A stretch of DNA of 13,192 nucleotides from Bacillota bacterium (lineage in GTDB: Bacteria; Bacillota; Clostridia; Christensenellales; CAG-138). Positions 1 to 4,891 of this stretch are shown in pieces. The position numbers were made by a program, and so were the translations under genes. The notes beneath the pieces are model-generated. The model was not told the DNA's origin. It searched no databases and was given only the letters and a program-made list of their open reading frames with translations. The stretch is from positions 1 to 13,192 of the forward strand of contig JAFABA010000034.1 in assembly GCA_023426265.1 (NCBI GenBank). Reading direction: 5' to 3'. Each line of letters begins with the position of its first letter. Positions within the stretch are counted from its first letter, which is position 1.

Positions 1-2
1 AG

Positions 3-116
3 GGTAACGCATACTCAAATAGTCCAAGCCCGATGGATTTTGAAGCATATGTAAAGCAATGGGTTGCCAGCCGCAAAGATTGGACAGCGGACGATTATAA
101 AAACTACTTCCTTTAG
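3..116 (+). CDS. C-terminal end of an unidentified protein (partial at the left edge)
   Basis: An open frame enters from the left edge and ends at TAG 114-116, giving 37 residues that finish in DDYKNYFL. The composition (aromatic, Lys, Asp) is protein-like and the frame is followed by a Rho-independent terminator at 170-201, as expected of a last gene in a transcription unit. I do not recognise the family. It lies on the element side of the tRNA scar at 648-692, so it is probably cargo of the integrated element; that is inference from position only. Confidence 0.55.
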   Translation, partial: GNAYSNSPSPMDFEAYVKQWVASRKDWTADDYKNYFL

Positions 117-164
117 CGCTAGCTTCGAAAATTAGCTAAAGCAACCGATAAGTCGTGCTAGCGC
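116..164. repeat. 8-bp inverted repeat around the stop codon of the left-edge gene
   Basis: GCGCTAGC at 116-123 is exactly repeated in inverted form as GCTAGCGC at 157-164. A second overlapping pair, CTTTAGC 111-117 with GCTAAAG 135-141, competes with it. There is no T-run after the stem, so it is not itself a terminator; the terminator follows immediately. It may be an alternative fold of the same 3' end. Confidence 0.4.
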
Positions 165-169
165 ATGAC

Positions 170-201
170 AAGCCGCTTCTCGAAAAGGCGGCTTCTTTTT
201 T
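170..201 (+). terminator. Rho-independent terminator of the left-edge gene
   Basis: AAGCCGC 170-176 pairs with GCGGCTT 188-194 over an 11-base loop and is followed by C and six T (196-201). It sits about 50 bases past the stop codon of the partial gene. Confidence 0.8.
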
Positions 202-603
202 GGTGTTTTCTTATTATCGATTCAAATCCATTGTCAATCCAGTTTATAAGTTCTTCAGGAACAATACTTTGCATCGGAAGTATCGCATTATTCAGTTCGG
301 GAGCCTGTATAGCAGGTTGAAATGGGTGCAGAACAAGAACAGGATATAAACACAACAAGAATTATTGGTACCTTAGCTCTGTGCATTTAGGAATTTCCTC
401 GTTTTTATTATATTATAATGATCTGCCATAATATCTATAAATTACTATATGATCTTTTCTTTTGTTGTTTAGCGGTGAGCCAAGGAAGCGTTTATTCTGA
501 CTACACTTTTGACTATATACTGCTTATAAAGCGTAGTCAGATATAGACGCAATAGACACAATAAGCAAACTCTTTTCAACCCTAAAATGCCATAAAATCT
601 ATC
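202..603. other. AT-rich stretch without a recognisable gene
   Basis: About 400 bases with clearly lower GC than everything to the right. Two short open frames overlap on opposite strands (155-349 plus, 158-358 minus). Neither has a ribosome site or a family I know, and the plus one starts before the terminator, so neither is called. The base change compared with the operon side fits horizontally acquired DNA ending at the tRNA scar. Confidence 0.5.
496..541. repeat. 9-bp inverted repeat near the element end
   Basis: TCTGACTAC 496-504 is matched by GTAGTCAGA 533-541, a perfect 9-bp inverted repeat with a 28-base AT-rich spacer. It lies about 105 bases left of the tRNA scar, the distance at which integrase arm sites or excision-factor sites often lie in tyrosine-recombinase elements. 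That role is inference; no protein-site consensus is available to test it. Confidence 0.4.
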
Positions 604-604
604 G

Positions 605-630
605 TCCCAGATGCTACGGCGCTTCTGGGA
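605..630. repeat. 7-bp inverted repeat next to the tRNA scar
   Basis: TCCCAGA 605-611 pairs with TCTGGGA 624-630 over a 12-base loop. There is no T-tract after it, so it is unlikely to terminate transcription. Its place 17 bases left of the att core suggests part of the recombination site. Confidence 0.35.
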
Positions 631-647
631 TTACCTGCATCTATGCC

Positions 648-692
648 CTCACATCGAAGAGGTCGGGGGTTCGAGCCCCTCCATCCCCACCA
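648..692 (+). pseudogene. 3' half of a tRNA gene (probable tRNA-Val, CAC): attachment-site scar
   Basis: Read as a tRNA, the segment supplies C32, U33, anticodon C650-A651-C652, A37, the 3' anticodon strand CGAAG (655-659), variable loop AGGTC, a full T-arm (stem 665-669 with 677-681, loop TTCGAGC), acceptor strand CATCCCC, discriminator A689 and encoded CCA 690-692. The 5' half is missing: bases 643-647 do not pair with CGAAG, and no GGGGATG acceptor strand lies upstream. Identity starting at the anticodon loop and running to the 3' end is the standard attB core of tyrosine integrases that use tRNA genes. With this orientation the element must lie to the left, with the intact tRNA beyond it. 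The amino-acid assignment rests only on the anticodon. Confidence 0.75.
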
Positions 693-727
693 AAGTAAAG
701 GTCGCCAAACGGCGACCTTTTTACTTT
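692..727 (+). terminator. Terminator of the tRNA tail, array unit 1
   Basis: GGTCGCC 700-706 pairs with GGCGACC 711-717 across an AAAC loop, followed by TTTTT 718-722. Outer bases AAAGT 692-696 can pair with ACTTT 723-727, lengthening the stem and making it potentially bidirectional. It starts right after the encoded CCA, so it is the natural terminator of the former tRNA gene. Confidence 0.85.
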
Positions 728-741
728 GGGCAGCAGTTCAA

Positions 742-858
742 AGGGGCTCGAAGGGCGGACAAGAAAACGCCACAGTGAGGCGTTTTCCCGCCCCGCGTAG
801 CGCAGCCAACCAGAGCTGCGAGCGAGCGAGCAGCGGGAGGCTAAGCGGAGGAGCCCCT
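742..858 (+). ncRNA. Possible structured RNA or repeat domain, copy 1
   Basis: AGGGGCTC 742-749 pairs perfectly with GAGCCCCT 851-858. Inside, GGGCGG 753-758 pairs with CCGCCC 788-793 and encloses the perfect hairpin AAAACGCC 764-771 with GGCGTTTT 779-786. A second arm pairs GCAGC 802-806 with GCTGC 815-819. The result is a branched fold of about 117 bases. I see no promoter of its own, and it may be only a repeat whose structure acts as DNA or in read-through RNA. Known family: none that I can name. Confidence 0.35.
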
Positions 859-868
859 CCAAGTAAGA

Positions 869-891
869 GGTCGCCAAACGGCGACCTTTTT
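869..891 (+). terminator. Terminator of array unit 2
   Basis: GGTCGCC 869-875 pairs with GGCGACC 880-886 over the same AAAC loop as unit 1, followed by TTTTT 887-891. Confidence 0.75.
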
Positions 892-908
892 AATTGAGCA
901 GCAGTTCA

Positions 909-1032
909 AAGAGGCCCGAAGGGCGGACAAGAAAAACGCCACAGTGCGGCGTTTTCCCGCCCCGCGGAGCGTGCCGACCAAGGCTGCGAGCGATGTGAGC
1001 GCGCAGCGGGAGGCTAAGCGGAGGAGCCTCTT
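909..1032 (+). ncRNA. Possible structured RNA or repeat domain, copy 2
   Basis: AAGAGGC 909-915 pairs with GCCTCTT 1026-1032. Inner arms repeat copy 1: GGGCGG 921-926 with CCGCCC 957-962, and AAAACGCC 933-940 with GGCGTTTT 948-955. Compared with copy 1, the pair G744-C856 has become A912-T1029, a compensatory change; T748-A852 became C916-A1025, which is not compensated. The second arm region (967-1010) is the most diverged part. No independent promoter is seen. Confidence 0.35.
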
Positions 1033-1045
1033 CATCCCCACCAAA

Positions 1046-1068
1046 GGTCGCCTATATGGCGACCTTTT
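1046..1068 (+). terminator. Terminator of array unit 3
   Basis: GGTCGCC 1046-1052 pairs with GGCGACC 1058-1064 over a TATAT loop, then TTTT. It directly follows a CCACCAAA tail (1039-1045) resembling the end of the tRNA, so it marks the third, incomplete unit of the array. Confidence 0.7.
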
Positions 1069-1161
1069 GGCGTTTGGCCAATGATGGGGAGGTTCGCGAA
1101 TTCCGTTGCAACGGGGAGAGGGGAGAATATACCGGTTGCTTATACCTGTGTCATAAGGAAA

Positions 1162-1171
1162 GACATTTGTC
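1162..1171. promoter_or_regulatory. Operator-like 10-mer, distal copy
   Basis: GACATTTGTC is a near-palindrome (GACA-TT-TGTC). Its exact reverse complement occurs at 1331-1340, 160 bases away on the other side of the promoter. The pairing suggests two binding sites for one regulator, possibly with looping; the downstream SorC-family protein is the obvious candidate. Inference from sequence repetition only. Confidence 0.4.
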
Positions 1172-1206
1172 GCGCCATATATAAGCGGGTTCTTAAAACA
1201 AATGCT

Positions 1207-1260
1207 TGAATACATACCAGAATATTCAATGTATGCCGAAAAACGGTTATATATAAACCT
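1207..1260. promoter_or_regulatory. Palindrome-rich segment upstream of the promoter
   Basis: TGAATA 1207-1212 is inverted as TATTCA 1223-1228, ATACAT 1210-1215 as ATGTAT 1229-1234, and GGTT 1245-1248 with AACC 1256-1259 brackets an ATATATA core just upstream of the -35 box. The sequence is AT-rich and unlike the neighbouring coding DNA. It could hold activator or repressor sites; none matches a consensus I can name. Confidence 0.3.
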
Positions 1261-1272
1261 TGAAATTTACTA

Positions 1273-1301
1273 TTGACAAAAAGACGACATGGAATGATAA
1301 T
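1273..1301 (+). promoter_or_regulatory. Sigma-A promoter for the regulator gene (and possibly the operon)
   Basis: TTGACA 1273-1278 is a perfect -35 box; GATAAT 1296-1301 is a five-of-six -10 box with a 17-base spacer. Transcription would start near 1308, leaving a leader of about 120 bases before the regulator start at 1431. An operator-like 10-mer lies about 23 bases past the predicted start, a position suited to repression. Confidence 0.8.
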
Positions 1302-1330
1302 ACTCGCATAAGACAAATATATGTTGCTGT

Positions 1331-1340
1331 GACAAATGTC
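1331..1340. promoter_or_regulatory. Operator-like 10-mer, promoter-proximal copy
   Basis: GACAAATGTC is the exact reverse complement of the 10-mer at 1162-1171. A partial copy GACAAAT also occurs at 1312-1318, between the -10 box and this site. Its place just downstream of the predicted transcription start fits autoregulation by the SorC-family protein. Confidence 0.4.
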
Positions 1341-1430
1341 TGATTTTTATTCGAATTATCTTTTGTAAATATCCAAAACATTCAGTCCCTGCTTTTCACG
1401 GGGATACTTCAAGAGAAACGAGGGAGTGCT

Positions 1431-2381
1431 ATGGCAATCGATCAACGCACTCGGATCCGAATTGCACATTGGTACTATGAAGTAGGCCTTACGCAGGAGG
1501 AAATCGGCAGACGCCTGCAAATCCCGCGCCAGCGTGTCAATCAGATTGTCAAGAGTCTGGTGGCCGATGGCGTTGTCAGCATCCGGATCAACGGATTGGA
1601 CCAGGACTTTATCCGGCTTGAAAGCGCCATTGAGGAGCGCTTTGGGATCCGTCAGGCGCTCGTTGCGGATTGCGACCAAACCGAGGTGCCGCTGTTACAT
1701 GTGCTGGGCGGCAAGGCGGCCGAGTATTTGGACGATTTTATCAGGGATGGCAACACCATCGGAATTTCCTGGGGCCAGACGATGGGCGGCACCGTAAATG
1801 CGCTGCGGGATACTTATAAAGCGAACTGCAGCGTCATCCAGCTTGTAGGCGGCATGAATATCAGAGGCAACCACACCATGATCAAGCCTGATGAAATCAC
1901 AAGGATTCTTGCGGGCAAGCTTCATTGCAACTATCAGAACCTGTATGCGCCTGCGATGTTTGACAGCAAACTGGCCAAAGACCTTATCATGCGGGAGGAT
2001 AGCATTCTGCGGGTTCTTGAAGCGATGGGGCGTTGCGACATCGCGGTCATGGGTATCGGTGAAATACAGGAAGACGCGACCGTCGTGCAAAATGGCTACA
2101 TCAGCGCCGATCAGTTCGAGATGCTCCGCATTGCAGGCTATGTGGGGGATATCTGCTTCAACCGCTTTGATATCAACGGCAACTGGGAAATCGGGGAACT
2201 GAGCAGTTTGACGTTGGGCGTCGAGCCGGAAACACTTAAAAATATTCCACACGTGATCGCGGTCGCGGGAGGCATCCAAAAACGGGACGCGATCATTGGT
2301 GCGCTTCGCACCGGATGTATCGACGTTCTGGTGACAGACAGCGTGACGGCACGGAGCCTGCTCGACTGGAAAGCGCAATAA
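1431..2381 (+). CDS. SorC/DeoR-family sugar-responsive transcriptional regulator
   Basis: This 316-residue cytoplasmic protein has the SorC architecture: an N-terminal helix-turn-helix (about residues 18-42, GLTQEEIGRRLQIPRQRVNQ) and a sugar-phosphate-binding domain (about 57-316). Family landmarks in the second domain are GISWGQTM 111-118, the glycine-rich VMGIGEI 206-212, AGGIQKRDAIIGALR 279-293 and VTDSVTA 301-307. Proteins of this family bind a phosphorylated sugar made by the pathway they control and release or change DNA binding. Its length is typical. The start follows AGGGAG 1421-1426. It is the first gene after the 1273 promoter and lies 154 bases ahead of the transporter lipoprotein gene on the same strand, so it is the likely local regulator. 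This supports a sugar or polyol as inducer rather than an amino acid. The exact effector cannot be read. Confidence 0.9.
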   Translation: MAIDQRTRIRIAHWYYEVGLTQEEIGRRLQIPRQRVNQIVKSLVADGVVSIRINGLDQDFIRLESAIEERFGIRQALVADCDQTEVPLLHVLGGKAAEYLDDFIRDGNTIGISWGQTMGGTVNALRDTYKANCSVIQLVGGMNIRGNHTMIKPDEITRILAGKLHCNYQNLYAPAMFDSKLAKDLIMREDSILRVLEAMGRCDIAVMGIGEIQEDATVVQNGYISADQFEMLRIAGYVGDICFNRFDINGNWEIGELSSLTLGVEPETLKNIPHVIAVAGGIQKRDAIIGALRTGCIDVLVTDSVTARSLLDWKAQ

Positions 2382-2404
2382 CATATTCTTTTGTTATCCA
2401 ATCA

Positions 2405-2432
2405 GGCAAAGCATATTCCAAAAGGCTTTGCC
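2405..2432 (+). promoter_or_regulatory. 8-bp hairpin after the regulator gene
   Basis: GGCAAAGC 2405-2412 pairs perfectly with GCTTTGCC 2425-2432 over a 12-base loop. It starts 24 bases after the regulator stop. No T-run follows, so it is a poor intrinsic terminator; it could be an operator, a processing site or an mRNA-end stabiliser. Confidence 0.45.
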
Positions 2433-2472
2433 CGCCTCGGGGATCATTATTCGCACAAACCGAAACCAAGCT

Positions 2473-2505
2473 TGCCGTGCTTTGGCTGCAGCGCCGGGCA
2501 TGGCA
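2473..2505 (+). promoter_or_regulatory. Hairpin in the leader of the lipoprotein gene
   Basis: TGCCGTGC 2473-2480 pairs with GCATGGCA 2498-2505 with one G-U pair; the loop can form a further short GGC/GCC stem (2484-2486 with 2493-2495). It ends 18 bases before the ribosome site of the lipoprotein gene. A stable structure there could shield or stabilise the message end. No riboswitch class is recognised. Confidence 0.4.
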
Positions 2506-2535
2506 GATTCAAACGAAAAAAATGGAGGAAAAAAC

Positions 2536-3777
2536 ATGAAATCTATTAAAAAGATCGTAGCCCTGCTCGTAGCGCTGCTCATGTTTACTGCCCTGGTGGG
2601 CGGGTGTGCATCGCCCTCGGCCTCTGCTGAGTCAACAGCCACTCCGGCGGCCCCGCAAGAATCTGCCGATCCCGCAGCAACCGGAGCACCCGCAGCAGCA
2701 CCCGCAGGCGAACCCATCAAGATCGGCTATGTCAGCGCGCTTTCCGGCGATACAGCGCTGTGGGGCCAGGCAGGCCTCAACGGCATGCTATTCGCGGCTG
2801 AAAAGATCAACGCGGAAGGCGGAATCTTAGGCAGACCCGTTGAGGTCATCGGCCTGGACGGCAAAGGCGATCCTGCGGACTCTGTAAGCGCTTACAAGAA
2901 GCTGGTTGAAGAAGAAGGCGTGTGCGCCGTTGTCGGCACCAACTTTTCCAGCTGCAACATTCCCATCGCGGCAGTTGCCGACGAACTGAAGGTTCCCGTC
3001 ATTGCCACTGCGGCCTCCAACGAAAGGGTTACCGTGGATGAGAACGGCAAGCTGCATCCGTACTCCTTCCGCCTTTGCTTCATCGATTCCTTCCAGGGCA
3101 CGGTAATCGGCAGATATGCCGCAGTCCAGCTCGGCCTCAAGAAGGGCGCGATCATTACCGACATCACCGACGCTTACTCTACCGGCGTAGGCTCCTACAT
3201 TGCAGAGTCCTTTGCGGCAAACGGCGGTACGATGGTTGCCTCCGAGCAGGCGCAGAGCGGCGATAATGATTTCCGCGCTCAGCTCACCAAGATCGCGGAA
3301 GCGCAGCCCGATGTGCTCTTTATTCCGTGGATCTATCAGAATGTAGCGCTGATTGCCAAGCAGGCGCGCGAACTGGGCATCAATTGCGTCATGCTCGGTA
3401 CCGACGGCTGGGACAGCAATGAGCTGGCGGATCTTGCGGGCGGAGCGCTCGAAGGCGCTTCTTATGTCTCCCGTATCGGCTTCAATACCCAGGAAGCCAA
3501 GGACTATGCCAAGGAGTACGAAGCGAAGTACAACATCGCGGTTGAAGCCGAGTGCTTGTTCGGCAACGACGGCCTGCTCTGGATCAAGCATGCCATGGAA
3601 CGCGCAAATTCCGCTGATCCCACAGCCATCCGCGATGCGCTGGAAAGCACCGACAGGTTCACGGGCTTGTTGGGAACCATGACGATGGATCCCGCGACCC
3701 ATAACCCCCAGAGGGAGTGCGCCATCTTCACCTGCAAGGAAGGCGTGTTCGAGTTCCGGGAAATTTATGCCGGTTAA
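2536..3777 (+). CDS. LIV/HAAT-type ABC transporter substrate-binding lipoprotein
   Basis: This 413-residue lipoprotein would capture substrate outside the membrane for the permease and ATPase genes that follow. A signal peptide with basic start and hydrophobic core ends in the lipobox VGGC, with lipidated Cys24. Residues 25-59 are a Ser/Ala/Pro/Thr-rich tether, and a Peripla_BP_6 (leucine/isoleucine/valine-binding type) domain runs from about 61 to the end (IKIGYVSALSGDTALWGQ, later DPADSVSAYKKLV). The start at 2536 is chosen because GGAGG 2524-2528 precedes it and the lipoprotein signal begins there; the frame extends upstream to 2428 without a ribosome site or signal sequence. Members bind amino acids, amides, urea or aromatic acids. 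Given the FGGY kinase, isomerase and SorC neighbours, a sugar-like or polyol-like ligand is inferred here. Confidence 0.93.
   Translation: MKSIKKIVALLVALLMFTALVGGCASPSASAESTATPAAPQESADPAATGAPAAAPAGEPIKIGYVSALSGDTALWGQAGLNGMLFAAEKINAEGGILGRPVEVIGLDGKGDPADSVSAYKKLVEEEGVCAVVGTNFSSCNIPIAAVADELKVPVIATAASNERVTVDENGKLHPYSFRLCFIDSFQGTVIGRYAAVQLGLKKGAIITDITDAYSTGVGSYIAESFAANGGTMVASEQAQSGDNDFRAQLTKIAEAQPDVLFIPWIYQNVALIAKQARELGINCVMLGTDGWDSNELADLAGGALEGASYVSRIGFNTQEAKDYAKEYEAKYNIAVEAECLFGNDGLLWIKHAMERANSADPTAIRDALESTDRFTGLLGTMTMDPATHNPQRECAIFTCKEGVFEFREIYAG
2883..2896. promoter_or_regulatory. Perfect cre-like palindrome inside the lipoprotein gene
   Basis: TGTAAGCGCTTACA is a perfect 14-base palindrome matching the CcpA-site consensus TGWAARCGYTWNCW at every position. 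It lies about 350 bases into the lipoprotein coding region. CcpA sites inside early coding regions of Bacillota catabolic operons are known to act as transcription roadblocks when glucose is present. Whether this organism has CcpA is not visible here. Confidence 0.55.
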
Positions 3778-3806
3778 TCGGTAGATTATTCTTAGATGAA
3801 CTTTCC

Positions 3807-3866
3807 CGGCGGGGAGGCCGAATACCTCCTTCCTCCCCGCCGCCTTTACGGATGGCGGGGAGGAGG
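3807..3866 (+). promoter_or_regulatory. Two mutually exclusive strong hairpins between lipoprotein and permease genes
   Basis: GGCGGGGAGG occurs at 3808-3817 and again at 3854-3863, with its exact inverse CCTCCCCGCC at 3832-3841 between them. The middle copy can pair either left (11 bp, 3807-3817 with 3832-3842) or right (up to 13 bp with one G-U, 3829-3841 with 3854-3866). The right stem is followed by a long T/C tract to about 3905. This could weaken read-through or stabilise the lipoprotein message, matching the usual excess of binding protein over permease. The alternative pairing also resembles an attenuator. Confidence 0.6.
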
Positions 3867-3982
3867 CTCCCTTTATCCTTCCCGTCCTTTTTCTTTCCCT
3901 TTTTGATTGAGGGAATGGGCGGCCCTCCTCTTCTGGCAGGGCCCCTTTCCCGAAGGTCTTTCCGCCGGAAGCGGAATACCAT
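3867..3982 (+). promoter_or_regulatory. Polypyrimidine tract and small hairpins before the permease gene
   Basis: Bases 3867-3905 are almost all C and T with three T-runs. After it come GGCCCT 3921-3926 with AGGGCC 3938-3943, and TTCCGC 3960-3965 with GCGGAA 3971-3976, the last ending shortly before the permease ribosome site. No promoter with a credible -35/-10 pair was found in this gap, so the permease genes probably depend on read-through. Confidence 0.35.
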
Positions 3983-3999
3983 TGGATTGAGGTGTAAAC

Positions 4000-4872
4000 A
4001 TGTTCCTTCAGCAGTTGATTACAGGCATCTCGATCGGCGGCATATACGCGCTGATCGCCACGGGTTACTCGCTGGTATACAGCCTGCTGGATTTCTCCAA
4101 CTGGGCGCACGGCGAGGTAGCAATGATTGGCGCCTATGTCGCGTTTATGTCGGTTACAGCGATGCATCTTCCCTTTCTTGCATCGGCAGCGCTCGGCATT
4201 GCCGGCGCGGCGCTCATCAGCTTTTTTAACGAGCGTCTTGCATACCGCCGCATCCGCAACAACAAGTCGCCCAACATGTTCCTGATGATTGCCGCCATGG
4301 GGCTTTCCATTACCTATCAGAACGCGGCGACGCTGGTATTCGGCGCAAAATTCAAAATGTATCCTGTGGTACTTCCGGTCTCGTCGGTTGAGATCGGGGC
4401 GTTCCACATCGGCGTGCTCGATCTGATCAGCCTGATTATCACGGCGGTCATGCTGATCGCTTTGGTGCTGGTCATCAATAAATCGAAATTTGGTCTCAAT
4501 GTCCGGGCAATCGCCTGCAACAGCCAGACGGCAAGTCTGCTGGGCGTACGGGTAGACCGGTCCGTAGCACTGGTTTTCCTTTTAGCGGGTGGGCTGGCCG
4601 GATGTGCGGGCATCCTCTTGGGGCTCAAATATAATGTCTATCCCACGATGGGCAATGTAGGGCTCAAGGCCTTCATCGCTTCGGTCCTGGGCGGACTTGG
4701 CAGCGTGCCGGGGGCGATCATAGGCGCCATTTTGCTGGGCGTGATCGAAACATTTGCGTCGGGCTATCTCAGCTCCGGCTTGCGGGATCTCATTTCCTTT
4801 ACCTTGCTCATCGTCATACTCCTGGTCAAGCCCAGCGGCTTGATGGGCGTGGACGTGCAGGAAAAGGCCTGA
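4000..4872 (+). CDS. livH: LivH-type ABC transporter permease
   Basis: A 290-residue integral membrane protein and the first of two permeases of the importer. The LivH signature is plain near the N-terminus (GGIYALIATGYSLVYSLL 13-30, then NWAHGEVAMIGAY 34-46). The remainder is a series of hydrophobic segments, roughly eight. The cytoplasmic coupling loop is G165-LNVRAIACNSQTASLLG-182, which contacts an ATPase subunit. A glycine-rich segment SVLGGLGSVPGAIIGAILLG follows at 228-247, as is usual. The ATG has AGGTG (3990-3994) upstream. The next permease gene starts 19 bases after its stop. The symbol reflects family only; leucine transport is not implied. Confidence 0.92.
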   Translation: MFLQQLITGISIGGIYALIATGYSLVYSLLDFSNWAHGEVAMIGAYVAFMSVTAMHLPFLASAALGIAGAALISFFNERLAYRRIRNNKSPNMFLMIAAMGLSITYQNAATLVFGAKFKMYPVVLPVSSVEIGAFHIGVLDLISLIITAVMLIALVLVINKSKFGLNVRAIACNSQTASLLGVRVDRSVALVFLLAGGLAGCAGILLGLKYNVYPTMGNVGLKAFIASVLGGLGSVPGAIIGAILLGVIETFASGYLSSGLRDLISFTLLIVILLVKPSGLMGVDVQEKA

Positions 4873-4891
4873 TAAGAAAGTAGGTGCTTCT

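Larger units (their letters stand above)
673..1068 (+). repeat. Tandem structured repeat array built from tRNA tail, terminator and hairpin domain
   Basis: Three terminator modules lie at 700, 869 and 1046 (periods 169 and 177). Between them two homologous segments of about 120-135 bases (731-860 and 899-1033) share long identical blocks, for example a GCAGCAGTTCAAAG start, AAAACGCC/GGCGTTTT arms, and the closing AGGCTAAGCGGAGGAG. Each unit also begins with a version of the tRNA tail: 673-696 intact, 851-865 missing about ten bases, 1026-1046 with a few substitutions but CATCCCCACCAAAG kept. Outer stems close each domain (742-749 with 851-858; 909-915 with 1026-1032). A likely history is duplication of the tRNA 3' region or stacked integration scars. 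Confidence 0.7.

Noticed and set aside
155..358. Two overlapping short frames on opposite strands (64 and 66 codons)
   Set aside because: No ribosome site, no recognisable family; the plus-strand one begins at GTG inside the hairpin region of a terminator.
648..692. Complete functional tRNA gene
   Set aside because: The 5' acceptor strand, D-arm and 5' anticodon strand are missing upstream; only the 3' half is present.
673..1068. CRISPR array
   Set aside because: Repeat units are about 170 bases, homologous throughout rather than short repeats with unique spacers, and no cas-like gene is near.
641..1215. Open frames of 78-124 codons on both strands across the repeat array
   Set aside because: They consist of tRNA tail, terminators and hairpin repeats, lack ribosome sites, and read as Arg/Ser/Gly-rich spurious peptides commonly produced from such repeats.
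2428..2535. Upstream start adding 36 residues to the binding lipoprotein
   Set aside because: It would bury the signal peptide inside the protein and has no ribosome site, whereas 2536 has GGAGG and a clean lipoprotein signal.
2382..2535. Separate promoter for the lipoprotein gene
   Set aside because: TTGTTA at 2391 and TTGCCC at 2428 have no acceptable -10 box at 16-18 bases; the evidence was too weak to call.
2827..4407. 526-codon open frame on the minus strand
   Set aside because: It runs opposite the lipoprotein and permease genes, whose motifs are unmistakable. Codon bias of GC-rich genes keeps the antisense frame open; its translation shows no domain and it crosses the hairpin-rich gap.
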